Notes: generated by a model not told the origin, from the sequence alone. Positions 11,337 through 23,691 are shown, counted from the stretch's first letter. The stretch is DNA of 64,000 nt from Cyanodermella asteris (GCA_900618795.1 UYJD01000018.1:342633-406632), one strand, 5' to 3'. Translations and numbers: made by a program.

Positions 11337-14300
11337 GACAATGAAGCCACGTTCCCGGTCGAGACCTATCTGACAGGCGAACGCCCGGAACCAAACTTTT
11401 GCAGGATAGACCATGCGCGCGCGCCTGCTGAGCGGATGTTGCGGTTTGTTTGGCTAGATCGAGGCAATCGATGGCCTTCTGACGCCCTCCTATTTTTGCA
11501 CGGTACAGCTGAGCGTCACAGCGGCGAAGCTGGTAAGCTTGATTAATCTTCTTATTCAGTCAAAGTTTGGGGCGTTCGCCAGAGTGGAGCGCCTGTCTGA
11601 TATCACGGACTCTCAAACAAATCAATGTCATTCGATGCGTGTTGGCTGTCGTCTCGGAGCTCGGAAAGTCCAACCCTTTGAATGGGAGGAACTCAGGTGG
11701 AAGTTTCCAATCGACTCATTTTACTCCTTGCTTTGAGTGGTAACGTTCGTGTGCTCGACTTTGAAGACCCGAGCTCCTCACGTTTTCAACCGATTGGCTT
11801 ATACTGAGGACTATCAGAAGCATGCGGATGGTCTCTTTGACTCTGGGGAATCCGAGTCCTGTTCCTGGACGGAATCGCCTCCAACCAACACCGTCTACCC
11901 GTCCACCACACGGTTCAGGACATCGGCAGTCTACAGCTTTGACAGCTGATACCAGAGTCCTTTGGAGCTTCGCTTCGTACTCTCTCTACCTCTTCGAGAA
12001 CTACCATACCGTATTGGCTATACCTGAGACGTGCCAGACACTTGGACATAGCTTCCTACTCATTTGCGCCGAGGTGCGTCGCCATCAGGATTCAACAAAC
12101 CACAACTTAATGGAACGTCAGGGCATAGTGTGCCAGTCAAATGCAAGAGCAATGATACTGTGCTCTTGTCCTCGAGCAAACCGGCATCTGCCCGGCGCCT
12201 TCGATCATCCTCCTCCTGGGACAGAGATTCGAGATGCGCACAGTCGCCCCAACTCGTTACACGCTCCGTGTCTAACGAACTCAAACTCCTCCAAGCTTCA
12301 GCTTCGAATCCTGCCGGCAGTCGATGAGGTTCAGCTGCATACGCCCAGCTTCTGCACCTGGGACGTGCGTGCTGCAGTCAGAAAGCGTGGTTGCTGGGCC
12401 GATCGTCGCACTCAATGCGTCTTCCACATGGGCCTAACCAGTGTGCAAGATGTTGGTGCTGGATTTCATACCTCCCATTGGACAGTCTGACGCGGCAAAT
12501 TGCGTGTGACAATTACGTGCCTCGCTGTTTTCGCTCCGTCCGACACAGACCTGACGACTTCAAAGACTAGGCTGATAGCCTGGGAGGGGACAATTTCCAG
12601 ATACTCTGGGTCATGTGCCACAAACATGTGAACATGGGATCTCTTGCTGCTGTCCGGATGCAGTCTTATTGGCTCATTTTGCTGCCCGATGAAGCGCGGT
12701 AAGTGATACTCGAGCAATTGAAAAGAGGCACAATCACTTGGCTTCAAGGATTGAGGCTGTGACTAAAAATTGTGTGGGAGGGTGGGGCACTTTTACCAAC
12801 GAAATGCCCCTGTAAGTGATCCAATTACGGCGGGGCAGAGTCATCGCGCAGACTCTATTCAGTCTCCTCTGGGTAGCATCTTGGTGGTAGCGTCTTCAGG
12901 CACAGATACGGACGCTGGAATCAAGGCACAGCTTGTCACGTAAGGTTTCAAGGTAGGTTTGACAGTCGACAAGACCATCATAGCCGAGGTAAGTCAGAAT
13001 ACCTCACTGCCACAGCTTTGTCAGCCCGCCTTGGATTTCCTCCCTCAAGCCCGACAGCAGCCTTCCTGTTGTCAAGGGTGCGGAAGAACGCCGAGGAACC
13101 GAAAACAGCAGCCCGGTGTTGTCTTGTGTCCGCCCATCAGAATGACCATCACTGTATGTGACTCTCACTGATTGGTCCACGCTCCACAGGAAGGGTACCA
13201 GACAGACTTAAGCATCCACAGGAAAAACGATCCCGTATTCGCGGATTCGAAACGGACGAGCGGCCCGATTAGGGCCTGACAGACAGGGAAGCTCGAGTGG
13301 AAGTCGCGGTGGAGCTCTTATCATCCCTGCCACGGAATACGTGTCTATGCGCCTTTTCGGGTGTTCCGTGACAGATGTTTCAAAGGGTCCATGCTCCTGT
13401 TCTTTACACTGATGTCCTTGTAGTGACCCCCACCAATGACCAGCTGAGCCTCGAAAAGCTGATTTAGACAGCTACTTCAGTGATGAATCATCCCCTGCGC
13501 AGATCGAATGTTTTCAATCCGAACGACATGTGGTGCTTTGCGAGCAGCATGTATTGACTGATTAGGTATTCAATCCGACGACTTTGGCTATCTCGAGTTC
13601 ATGTCTTTCCATGTGCAAGAACCGAGAACCCGGAACTTTTCACGGAATTCGTGCACAAAAGGACTATGATGAGCTCGCGACAGATGCGTCATGGAGTACG
13701 TCTCGCACCTGGTTGGCGATCACCGCCGCGAAATTCGAAGATCACACCAGGGGCTCCTAGCCTTCTTCGTACGCCAGGCGAAACAAAATGAATACATGGC
13801 TTACTTGGTAAGAGTACCCAGGCCGGCACCATTATGACCCCTTTTCAGGCACCAAGCAAGATATCTGGCGAGCTGCTGGAACAATCATGACCGCGAGTAC
13901 ATGTACCATTCCTACTGCCAGTATGCACATCAGACCTCAACAACATAGCTGAGCGAATTGACGATGAAATACCTGGGCAGGGACTTGAATTCATATGAAT
14001 TGCATTCCAAGACTTCGAAACATCAAGGCGTGGAGCATCATTCCAAGCTGTTCTCACCCTCTCGAGGGACCCGGCATTTATTGAACCAAAAATGGTCTCT
14101 TTGTGCACAATATTCTGGCGTGCTCCATGCTACGACTGGCATTTTCAGACTTCGGTCTCCTGGATTACTGCTTCATGACGTTTATATGGCGATCGCGGAC
14201 CTTGGAAACAAAAGTCTTGTCTCCTCCTTTCAGCTCGTCGGTTGAGAACTACCATGGTATCCTCACCTCAACCCCTCAGTTCTGTATGTTCTAGAAAATT

Positions 14301-14493
14301 CTGATCGCATGACCACAATTCCTAATAGTTTGTCTGTCTTTCTGCCCGAAATTCGTTCTTTCTCCATTCCCACAAAGTTCTGGAGGTTTTCCTTTGTCTC
14401 CTACTTTCTCGACTCCAACCCAACCAACACCAGAGTTTCGAGAACCAGTCCCGTCCGTGTCCCGTAACAGGACGCTCAGCATCAATCCTACTC
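8886..14493. other. 5.6-kb gene-free or undetected-gene region
   Basis: No frame in this stretch shows a recognisable domain. The longest, 11822-12490 on the plus strand (222 codons), reads like non-coding translation. An overlapping Ser-rich plus-strand frame at 12064-12327 lacks an ATG. A minus-strand frame at 12466-12747 looks slightly protein-like but matches nothing known. GTAAGT donors occur near 11073, 12985 and elsewhere without consistent frames. It may be decayed sequence or hold lineage-specific spliced genes or ncRNAs that cannot be read by eye. Confidence 0.4.
11305..11336. repeat. Pyrimidine (TTTTC)n tract
   Basis: An uninterrupted T/C run of about 32 nt built from ttttc units ending in a T homopolymer. 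It is a simple-sequence repeat, with no evidence of function. Confidence 0.85.
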
Positions 14494-15555
14494 ATGATTG
14501 TGTACACCGAGACGCCGTCCCCCGAACAAAAATTCACCACCGACCCAGTCAAGATGGCAAATCACAAAAACATGGACAGCAACCCACGCGCTGAGGAACA
14601 AATCGAGTTCCCTGACCCCTTGCAGAATGCTGCCGGCGAGAGCATCACGTACGGTCTCCTGATGGCCAAGTGCAGCCGGGACTCGCTGAGTCTCGCGTAC
14701 CATTGGTATTATGGCGATGATGGAATCCTGGCCCGTGAGCGCTGGGCTGAGATCGACAAGCGCAAAAAAGCCGCCAAAGATCGCACACGAACCGACATCA
14801 AGACGCCATTTCCCGAAAATAGCCCGCTTCAGGAGGAGTTCGATCTCGAGAGACCTCGCCGAGTAGACACCGACGCAACTGAAGTCGGTGAAGCGGCGAC
14901 CGACACCGACGTCCAAATCGACGGCAAGCATGACAAGGCACCACTTCTCGAGACCAACATTTCCGGGGCAGCTGCTTCGGCAGCATCTTAGGAACCGGCA
15001 CAAACACCGCCTCATAAGCCCGATCAGCCCGACTCTCCGCATCAAGACACGACTCCAGCTAAACCGCGCTCCGAATTGGGATCGCTCAGCGGGATCTTCT
15101 CCCTATTGCAAGACGTCAGCCTCTTCGCCCTGCTCTCCCACCTCATGGGCTTGACGAACAAGATCGCCACCCTGTCCACCTCCAAACAGATCACCGCCAA
15201 ACTGGGCTCCCTCGGTAACATGCTAGAGTTCCTGCGCATCGCGGCGCTAGTCTCAATGGCATTCGAACTCCTTTTCGTCTTCGTGATGAGCAATGCCCCC
15301 GACAAGGACGAGTCGTCGCAAGGCAGAGAAGAGCGTGCTGGAGCCGAGGACTCCGAGGCACTGACGCGGAGAGAAGCGGAAGCGACAAAGGCGGACCTGC
15401 CGAACTTCATGCTGGGTTGTGGGTGCTTTCGGGCTGTGGTGATTTTGGTTTTCACTTTTGTCTTCTGGTTGGCGGGCGTGATGACTCATGACGAGAGTCG
15501 TGCGATGGAGGAGCTGTATCGCGGAAATTCTACCGCCGCGGCGTGGAGGGGATGA
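14494..15555 (+). CDS. Hypothetical membrane protein interrupted by an in-frame TAG
   Basis: One reading frame runs from the ATG at 14494 to the stop ending at 15555 and is broken only by a TAG at 14989-14991. Both halves read as one protein. The N-terminal half is acidic, with a SLAYHWYYGDDG segment. A Pro/Thr-rich disordered linker follows around the TAG. The C-terminal half has two or three hydrophobic segments (around LQDVSLFALLSHLMGL, LRIAALVSMAFELLFVFVM and FRAVVILVFTFVFWLAGVM). No family was recognised. The TAG could be a nonsense mutation, a sequence error, programmed readthrough, or part of an intron with weak signals (a TCTTAG acceptor fits, but upstream donors such as GTCGGT at 14884 are poor). 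Starts at 14554 or later are also possible. Confidence 0.6.
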
Positions 15556-15675
15556 TGGAAGTCGGCGGTGTGATGGGGTAGAGGATGAGGTCGTTCGCAG
15601 GCGATTGGGTTGCGTGGCTATCGAGTAATCATCTGGCTTGTGAGTCAAGTATTTCGTCTGGTACTCGGTCAAATA

Positions 15676-15795
15676 TCCATTCGAGTGTTCGATCAACTGT
15701 CCATCAAAATGTCTATTCAACTTTCCATTCGAGTCTTCATTCAAGTGACCATTCAAATGTCCAATTAACTATCTGATCGGGTATCTGGCTAATCG
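15676..15795. repeat. 12-bp minisatellite, about ten degenerate units
   Basis: Consecutive 12-nt units resembling tccattcaagtg occupy 15676-15795. Examples are tccattcgagtg, tctattcaactt, ttcattcaagtg and accattcaaatg, with the last units more diverged. The repeat lies in the 3' flank of the preceding gene. Because the unit is a multiple of three, repetitive peptides appear in several frames, but none belongs to a supported gene. Confidence 0.8.
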
Positions 15796-16225
15796 CCAAG
15801 TTTAAGACGAAGTCAAGCTTGATCCCTTCAACAAGAGAACCAGGGGAACGCAAGCATTGAAAACATTGTCTGATCACTTGGCACGTGCAAGTACCCTCAT
15901 TGATCCTGCATGAAGAACTATGAGCTAGCTGGATGGTCAGATACACGTTGTCACCGATGTTGTGGGAACACGTTCGTGATGTATAGTGAAGCGCCCATAC
16001 ATGCTGCTTGGAGCAAGCACCAGAGGGGGCATGTGTTCGAACATCTACTCGAGGCCGGTCTCACGTCAGAATGCCCATGTCGTAGTTCTCGCAGAGAGAC
16101 TTCTATTCGTAACGAAACTAAAACCTGCATTTCATGCATACTAATCATTCTATTGCTCCCAGGAACCTTGCATGCACGCACTCGAAATTCGCACCCTTGC
16201 CTGCCATTCACCACCCCTAAAACGA

Positions 16226-17958
16226 TCAGCCAGCTCGGAACGGGCCGCCTGATGACCTCCCCTGTCCTCCATCATTCGGCGGGCGCTCGTATGTCACGAT
16301 GCCCTTCTCACCGTTCTTGTACAGCCATGCCTTGTCTTCAGGGACCCAAACGCAAGTCCAACCTTCCGGCAAGGTCGACCTTTGTGGGATCTTGGAAAAG
16401 GCTGATCCCTGGCCTTTTGGAGCTTTGCACTCACGCGAAGGGCGTTCCTGGCCGGCATCGACCGTTGGCTCCTCCAGTCCAGGACCATAAGAAGCTTCGT
16501 ACTCGTCCCGTTCCATCGCAATCGCTCGCAGCCGGTTGAGCGAGCTTTTGTATGACATGGCCGGATGCTCGGCGTTCTGCCAACGCTCGCGAATTTCTCT
16601 GAACGATCGCCGTCTGAGCGCTGTACGGCCTTTGATGTCGATGCCGGATTCCTGGGGCTCGGGACCCGTCGTTCTCGGAAAGCTGGAAGCCTGACGCGGG
16701 TGTTTGAGGTCCGGCAAACTCTTCGCCTCCTTGTAGGCTTGCATGAAGATTTGTACGAGAGCCCGCTCTTCGTCCCGGTCGATTTCCAGGTCGGTCTTCT
16801 GCAGTCCTGCTGAGACACACTCTTCCAGCTGCGACGGAACAATAGCCATTACCATATCCATTGACGGACCAGGCTGTGGAGCTTGAAACAGCGGAGCTCG
16901 ATTTCCAGTGAACATGAGCCCTCGGAGTTCATCATCGTCACCAGGCACAATCGTGAACCATTCTCTCTTCAGGGCTTGAATACAAGCTTGGACAGCAGCC
17001 TTTTCCTTTGCTTCGCTCGTTCGAAACACGGATTCGGCCTCGAGTAGATCGTGATGCAGCAGCTCTGCCAGTTCGGTTGGCCTTCGTCTCGAGATCACGT
17101 CCGCCATGCCCGAGTGGAACTTGGCGTTCCGCTCTACGTACAATATGACTGTTCGCCGGAGGCGTCCGAAGCCAATCCTCAGGAGATTCGCTGCTTGCCA
17201 AAGGGTCTTCGTCGTTGGGCAGGCACTCATATCGAGATTGACATCCCAGTCCGTTGACTCTTTCTCCAGGTCCGCTGCAAGTTTTGGCCAAAATTGGCGC
17301 ATCTCTCGGTCCAATTCCTCCGCGATCTGAGACGTCCGCAGCTCGATATCCTCGAGGTCTGCTAGACCGTGCTTCCGAGCGCAACGTCGGACTTGGTCGA
17401 CTACGTGGCTTTGGTAATCGCCGTAGCGGCTCAGGATATGGAGCTTGCGAATTTCGACACACTTCACCATGAAAGTTGCTCTATCGAACCTGGGCGACGA
17501 AAATCCACGCACGCCGGCACCTTCGGACGGAAGAAGTTGATGTCTCCCCTCTGGCTGCATGTACTCGTTTGTTCGGACGAGGTCTTCAATCTCATATATA
17601 CAAGCTTGAGAAACGGTCACTTCGTCGGGTGTCATTGACGGCAAGTGCTGGAGGTGATCGAAGCATTGGGCGCGGTAGATGCGCAGACATTCCTCTGCGA
17701 CGGGGGTGATTGTCTGGATATGTCTGAGATGATGTTCGGCGTATTGTTGGCCTTTGGCGATGCGGGCGGCATCGTAGGATTCACGGAGAGCTTCGGGGAC
17801 TGGCAGAGGAGGGCCATTTCCTAGACGGAAGAGGTCAGCGTGGTTCATTCACGTACGTGGCAGACAGTCATTTTCATACCTGATATGTCTTCTTCAGGGA
17901 GGGCTTGGACTTGGACTTGGATTTGGGCTTGGGCACCGCCCTGTTCGAGTACGGCCAT
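16226..17958 (-). CDS. WW-domain protein of unknown function
   Basis: Two exons (17880-17958 and 16226-17820) with a 59-nt phase-1 intron (GTATGA donor, CTAG acceptor). The product is 557 residues from the ATG at 17958; an in-frame ATG at 18030 would add 24 residues. The N-terminus is Gln/Val-rich (AQIQVQVQAL). The middle ~450 residues are helical and charged, with no recognised domain. The C-terminus holds a WW-like module at about residues 508-540: LPEGWTCVWVPEDKAWLY, then G...TYERPP, with the two key Trp/Tyr positions and the terminal Pro. WW domains bind Pro-rich ligands, so an adaptor role is plausible. The central region does not match splicing factor Prp40 or Rsp5-like ligases. Confidence 0.8.
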
Positions 17959-18732
17959 GTCGACAACCGCTGATGCCGATGCCGTCCAACCTAGCTGTAG
18001 CTTCGAGGTAAAATGATGCAGGAAAGACAAAAGCGTGAGCGCAGTGCGCTGTGATCAAGTCCTGATCCAGGATTGCGGATTCGACCACAGAAAAGTCTTT
18101 GGGATGACGGTAACCGTTGGGTATTTATCACCACAGGTAACGATTACGCAGCCAGACGCTGGAAGAGGAAACACAAATGGTTACTGAACATTTTCGAAGC
18201 AGACACGCCTGTGGGAGTCATTTGCCAACTACCCAAGTGCCGACTTTTGGTAGTACCTCTCGGATGACCTTGGTCTCGAGTTGTGTAAGTACCCACTGCA
18301 GTATCCATCACGGGAGATGCTCAAGTACTTGTGTAAGTGAATGTTAAAGGACTTGCACAACGACTACTGTAAGTATCTGCAGAAGTGTTCGTCGAGGTAA
18401 GTGTTCTTGTCATTGTTTGAGTAGATGTCGAAATACTTGCGTTACGACTTCTGCTTACCCACCTGTGCTTTCGGTGCCCGATGCACTGTTTGCACCTGTT
18501 AATCAACACACGAGAGCGAGCGTCGGCGGAACACGACTCTCGTTGCATGATCCGCAGAGAAGCGCGGTTGGGCATATTTCACGATCCAAATGTAAGCTCG
18601 CAAAAGCGCGACGAAGGCGCTTGCAGGGGTCTACTCACCTGTTACATTCCACGAATTCACGTGACCATACTGGACCCGGGAAACACGTAGAACCTTTTCT
18701 ATACAGTAACTCAAATCGTGTCGTCTCTTCGT
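17959..18732. other. Intergenic with degenerate TGTAAGT-type repeats
   Basis: Around 18280-18440 short related blocks recur (agtacttgtgtaagtga, ctactgtaagtatctg, gaggtaagtgttcttg), giving a diffuse tandem-repeat look. The rest holds the WW-gene promoter and the 3' flank of the desaturase gene. No coding frame is supported. Confidence 0.5.
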
Positions 18733-20442
18733 TCAATGCAGACCACTCTCGCCAGTAGCAGCCATATGCGCCTGACAAGCAGCCATCAACTTGGCCTGAT
18801 CCGCCACCTGCTGCAACTTACCCAGCACGCCCGAATTGCCATCAAGAAACCCCAGTATTAAATACTCAATTCCAACATCGGCGCAAAACTCCTTCACCAG
18901 AACCTGGACCTGTCGCAGGTTGTGCCGTGGCACACGGGGGAACAGATGGTGTACCGCCTGAAACTGCAAACCACCGTGAATGAAATCCAACCAAGGAGGA
19001 CACGCGATATCTAGCGTCGTGCGGAGCTGGCGCTGCGCGAAAGCTTCCGTCGGACCCAGATTCGAGGTGCTGGTTCCCCAGTGCGAGAGCGTGATTTGCA
19101 CGTGCAGCGGCATCGTGACTAGGTGGCTGACGAGCAGGAAGACGGCGCGGTCCCACCAGGTTGGGATGCTGCACCACAGGATCAGGTAGCCGAAGGTGAA
19201 GAGATAGAATATTATGCCACAAATTTCGGTCGGCCGGATCCAGGAGGCGCTACCGCGCACGACGGAACGTTGGGAGAGCAGATGGCCCCAGGAGAGGAAA
19301 TAGAGGTTGAAGCGTGCGACGGCCATGACGGGGTAGTAGGTGTACTTTTGGTATTGGACCATGAAGTCGGCCGCGCTGTCCCAAACAAAGCAGAAGCGGT
19401 CGTAGTAGGAGGAGCAGATGGAGGTGAAGAAAGCTGGTGAGGTAGCGAACAGAGGAACATTTTGAATGTCTGGATCGTGAATCTATGCAAAATCTGCGTC
19501 AGCCTCGGTCCACATTGACGTCGTCGTTCAGAAGGTACTTACAGGATCGTTGGTTACGAAATGGTGCACGTTGTGACTGGTCTTCCACCAGCCTATGGAC
19601 AGACCAGAGCAGAAGTTTCCGATGAAGATGCCAATCAGGGAGTCGACGACAAAATTGTGTGTAATTCCACGGTGACCAGCATCATGCGCTGTGAACATGA
19701 TCTGATGCCAAAACGCACCGAGGAAGCATGCAGACGCAAGATACCATCCTGATCGTAGGCAGAGCAGAAACATTGAGAATAGCGCCGCGTAGCGTACACA
19801 TTCTTTGCCATACTCCTGAGCGCGACACTTGTAGAAACCACCATCTTTGACTCGTTGATGCAGAGATCGGAAGCGGCGGGTGATGTCGGCCTGCGTGACT
19901 GAATCCAGCGAAGGATACTTTGCAATGTCGGCATCGAGCTCGTCTTGGACCAACTTGGCTGTGTAAATTGCCTCTGGCGAGGTGTCTGTTTTGAGCGCCT
20001 CGTCCAGAAGAATAGGATTCTTCTCTGACAGTCTGGCGCGCTTCCTGAGCCCCTCAATCGTATCGCTACACCTTCCGAACGTGCCACCCTGGATCGGCGG
20101 GACGAAGTTGGACCATTCTCCTTCGATGCGTCCAATTCTGTAGCGCTGCATGGATTTGAGAGTTTCTGGAGAATGAGATCTTGTTCGCAATCGCAATGTC
20201 AGTCAATGCCCATTCAGACACACCGGGGAGGCTCCACAACCTTTTAAAAAGCTAGCTTACATGTTCAATTCGTCCGTCGCATCTCTTCCAACCATGTGCT
20301 GTATGACCAGGCGGCCGCCCGGATGGTAGTTCTGCCAAATATCGAGCTTGAGGACATGATTGTCTGCAATGACAAGAGTGTGACCAGCTGCAATCAAGGT
20401 CTCAACCTCCCGTCGAGAAAAGACATGGTTTCTGTCACACAT
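18733..20442 (-). CDS. Cytochrome b5-fused fatty acyl desaturase, probably delta-8 sphingolipid desaturase
   Basis: Front-end desaturase expected to introduce a delta-8 double bond into the long-chain base of fungal glucosylceramides in the ER membrane. Three exons: 20261-20442, 19543-20179 and 18733-19482. The 81-nt intron 1 must end at an AAG acceptor to keep frame; intron 2 is 60 nt. The product is 522 residues. The N-terminal cytochrome b5 domain has the heme-ligand HPGG at residues 40-43. Then come the three His boxes of the desaturase: HDAGH, HNVHH and the QAVHH box with Gln replacing the first His, which marks b5-fused front-end desaturases. Hydrophobic segments flank the boxes. Delta-6 acyl-lipid activity cannot be excluded from sequence alone. 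Confidence 0.92.
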
Positions 20443-21961
20443 AATCTGTCAATTGAGAAAGGGGGAAGGTTGCGCAAAGTTCTGGGCAGCGTCGAGGAGG
20501 TAGAGAAAGGATGCTCGAGAGACAATGAGCTGGCTAGCCGGTGGGAAGGCTAGAGGGCTAGCGTCGAATGGCCTTGGAAGAGGGAGGTGCAAGCTCCAGG
20601 CGTCTTGTGCTTTCGGAGCAAGGCCAAGGGCAGGCAGTGGAGTTTCATGGAATGACGTGTCGGGCAATCATGGCTACACAGAGGAAGGTGACAGTGTTCA
20701 ATAGAAAAGCCGTGACTCGTGCTCCATGCGGCCAAGGTTCCAAATAAACGGCATTGCGCCTAGTCACGGCGTGCCCAGAAGGCTGGACTGGCGGCAATCG
20801 ACAGGATGTGCTCTGGATTCATGTGGAGGCGAACTCGATTGAATTCCCTCCCTTTTGCCGGCGAGGAGCAGACGGGCAGATTGATTTTCCCCATGTAAGG
20901 TCAGCCACAGGTACAGGTGATTGGAACGGAAGCAGGATGCGAGTTGAAAGTTGCCCGTCGCTCACTTTTGCGGGCTACCGGGGTCGACTCCGGCCAGGGC
21001 AAGAAGGCACAAAAAAGGTGTCGAGCAGCAGCAAGACAAGGAACACGACGCGTCCGCACTTGGCATTGCTCCATGCCAATCGTCACCACCCCCTGTCTAA
21101 TAGAGTTGAGTCGATTTGCATCTCGTACGTCCAGCTGAACACGTATGCAGGATGATCAGCACTTGCAGCTCCGCAACGCAAAGGATCAAAGAGTCCCTGA
21201 GATGTCAATTTCGTTCCTGAACCGCGGCGCCATCTGTCCAACCGGCTTAGCGCTCCACAAGTTTGCCGGCTGTGAAACTCCATCAAAAGGCTTTAGATGG
21301 TCTAGTGCGAGTCTCGCTGCGCCCTGGGCTCAGGTGCGTCCACATGGAAGCCACGCATTCAAGATTCCAGGCTCCAGGGAGTGAGGTGGGTGGCGCGGCA
21401 GAAATCTTGTTCCTGTGAGAACTAGCAGAACCACCAAAACGAACCATCTCGCTTGACTGGACCCTGATTGAGCCACCGGACGGGCTCCGATATATGTCCG
21501 ATTGGCCGTTTGTCGCGCCGAACTCGTCGTGTCCGTTCTGCAGGGGGCCGTCGGGCTGTGCATGGAACGTGCCCGACAGATGATAAGAAAGGACGCGAGA
21601 TCGAAAAGACGAGAAGACGGAAGCGAACGACAAGTTTGACACGTACATGATGAACATGGGTCAGCTCTGTGCGGGTCCATTCCACTCCAAGCGTGGCCGA
21701 CCTCGATATCTTCGTGAGGACTGAGGATTGACCATTTGGCGAGGTACATGGACGGTACTTACTGAGGACTGACCAGGTACCAATTTATTATTGAACTGAG
21801 TGTTTGCCAGATCGCCATGCTCATGCAACTCATGGTTCCTCTGATCTTGTGAATGCTTCAGAGCTGTTGCCATTCAGCAGACTTAAAAAAAGGGGGGAAA
21901 GAGCCAAGAAACTCACAAACAGATTCACAATCTGAGCGCATTCCTCTCAAGACTCGTCTTC
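20443..21961. other. Intergenic, nothing recognised
   Basis: About 1.5 kb containing the desaturase promoter and the 3' flank of the methyltransferase. A tentative 5'-UTR intron acceptor (AATTGACAG) lies just upstream of the desaturase ATG. Short frames conflict on both strands. Confidence 0.45.
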
Positions 21962-23363
21962 TCACTCACCAACCCAAACAGCCTCAACCAACGCTTTTCC
22001 CGACCTCTCCAGGAACCTCTTACTCCTAACCTCAAACCTGGGTCCCGCCCTCTCAAACAACCCGTCCCACTCCCCCAATCCCCTAAATCCCCCATTCTCC
22101 AACGCCAACGCCAACAAATCCGTACTCCTGAACTTTCGTTCCATCCACCGCGAACACTCTCCTCCCGGTTCCGGCACCGCAAAATCATGCACAAGCACAA
22201 CATCCCCCTTGCCCAAAGCCGGCCTCAACGCCTTCAGTATCTTCACCACATCCTCATCCGGCCACTCGACGAGAACGGAGCGAAAGTAGTAGACCTTCGC
22301 GTCGCGCACGGGCTGTTCGTCGAAAATATTGTGTCCCATGAACTCGACCCTGTCTCTGATTGTAGTGGGTAAGGGATCAGCAGGCCGTTGGTCGATTACG
22401 GCAGGCAGGTCTTGGACGACGAAGGTGAGAGAAGGGTATGCGGTGGCGAGGATTTTCGCGACGTCACCGTGCGAGCCGCCAATATCGACGACTTTTGCGT
22501 GCCCGAGAGAAGACCAGTCGTAGTCGTGGATGATATGCTCGAAAGCGTAGGTGCTGTCGCCAGAGAAGGCTTTCATCGAGCGTGCGTATTGGAGGCGGCG
22601 GCGTTCGTCGGACTCGAGTTGCTCGTAGAGGGGTTTGCCGTTCGCTAAGACGTAGCCCTGTTGAATGACGGATGAGTATTTTCGATCTTCTTGTTCGATG
22701 GAGAAGATTGTCTCTGAACGAACGTACCGCATGTTTGGGGTCATTTGAACCAGGCCACTTCTGAATGGCATCGACCGCCTGGTGCAACGTCAGCAATTGG
22801 CCTCGCCCCGAGATCTAAACCGGGGAAATGGGCTTTACTTTCAATGCAGCCGGCCAACCTTCCTCACAAATAGCCCCGATATAATCTTTCACATACTCGT
22901 TCTCAACAAGCAACCTCGAAGCACTCGTATGCTCTATCAACCCCGGCTCAACCTCCCGAAAGACGCGCCCGAGACACGCCTGTCGAAGGAACCTTTCACA
23001 GATCTTCTCCGGCAGGCCCGCGGCATCCGCAATCTGCCCGATACTCGCACTCCCGTCGACGGGCACGATCCTCGCAAACTCGAACCGATTCACGGCCTGC
23101 AAGGCCATCAAGTCGCTCACGCCGGACCCTCGCAAGAGGAGTTCTCTCGGATGCAGGAGAAGGTCGCGGAGCTCGTCCAGGGAGTCTATGAGGGAGACCC
23201 GCAGGTCTTGCAGAGCGTCGTTGTCGTCGAAGACGGTCGTTTGCTCGTCGAAATTCGGGAATTGGCCATTTGCGGACTTGATGCTGTTGTCGAGTTGAAG
23301 GACGTGTTCGTAGATTTTGGAGCCGAGCTCCAGAATGCGTGAGGGATTCTCTGGCGTCGTCAT
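21962..23363 (-). CDS. COMT-type O-methyltransferase, catalytic His replaced
   Basis: SAM-dependent O-methyltransferase of the plant-COMT/fungal secondary-metabolism class. Three exons: 22839-23363, 22728-22778 and 21962-22657, with introns of 60 and 70 nt, both phase 0. The product is 423 residues, a normal length. The N-terminal half has the winged-helix dimerisation region (SIGQIADAAGLPEKICERFLRQA). The SAM motif is VVDIGGSHGDVAKIL, followed by FVVQDLP. In the segment that normally reads R-x-x-L-H-D/N-W-P-D-E, this protein has RSVLVEWPDED, so the general-base His is Val. That suggests altered or lost methyl transfer, or a regulatory paralogue. Substrate is unknown. The ATG at 23363 is preferred because no ATG lies upstream in frame. 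Confidence 0.88.
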
Positions 23364-23691
23364 TGTAGACTCGGTCAATTTCGAGGGCAACGATGTGGAT
23401 GGAGGTTTCGGGTTTGAGGTGGTGCAGACCTCGCCAGCGAGTGGTGCATAATTCGAGATGAACGGGTCTCTGAATGGGTGCGGCTGACTTTGCTAGCCCC
23501 CCTCAGGGTCTGAAAAGCGTACTTCTTCTCCCATTGGCAATGACAAGTGATCGAATGATTTTTTAAACATGTCGACGTTGCATTCCATGATATCCAGTCA
23601 TATGATGGGTTTGCTTTGCGACATACGAGGGAGGACTCACAGCCTGTCAAGAAATTGTATCTCCAAATGATCAATTTGAGGCGGAGAAGAC

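Noticed and set aside
11822-12490. 222-codon plus-strand frame
   Set aside because: Amino-acid composition resembles translated non-coding DNA and no family is recognised.
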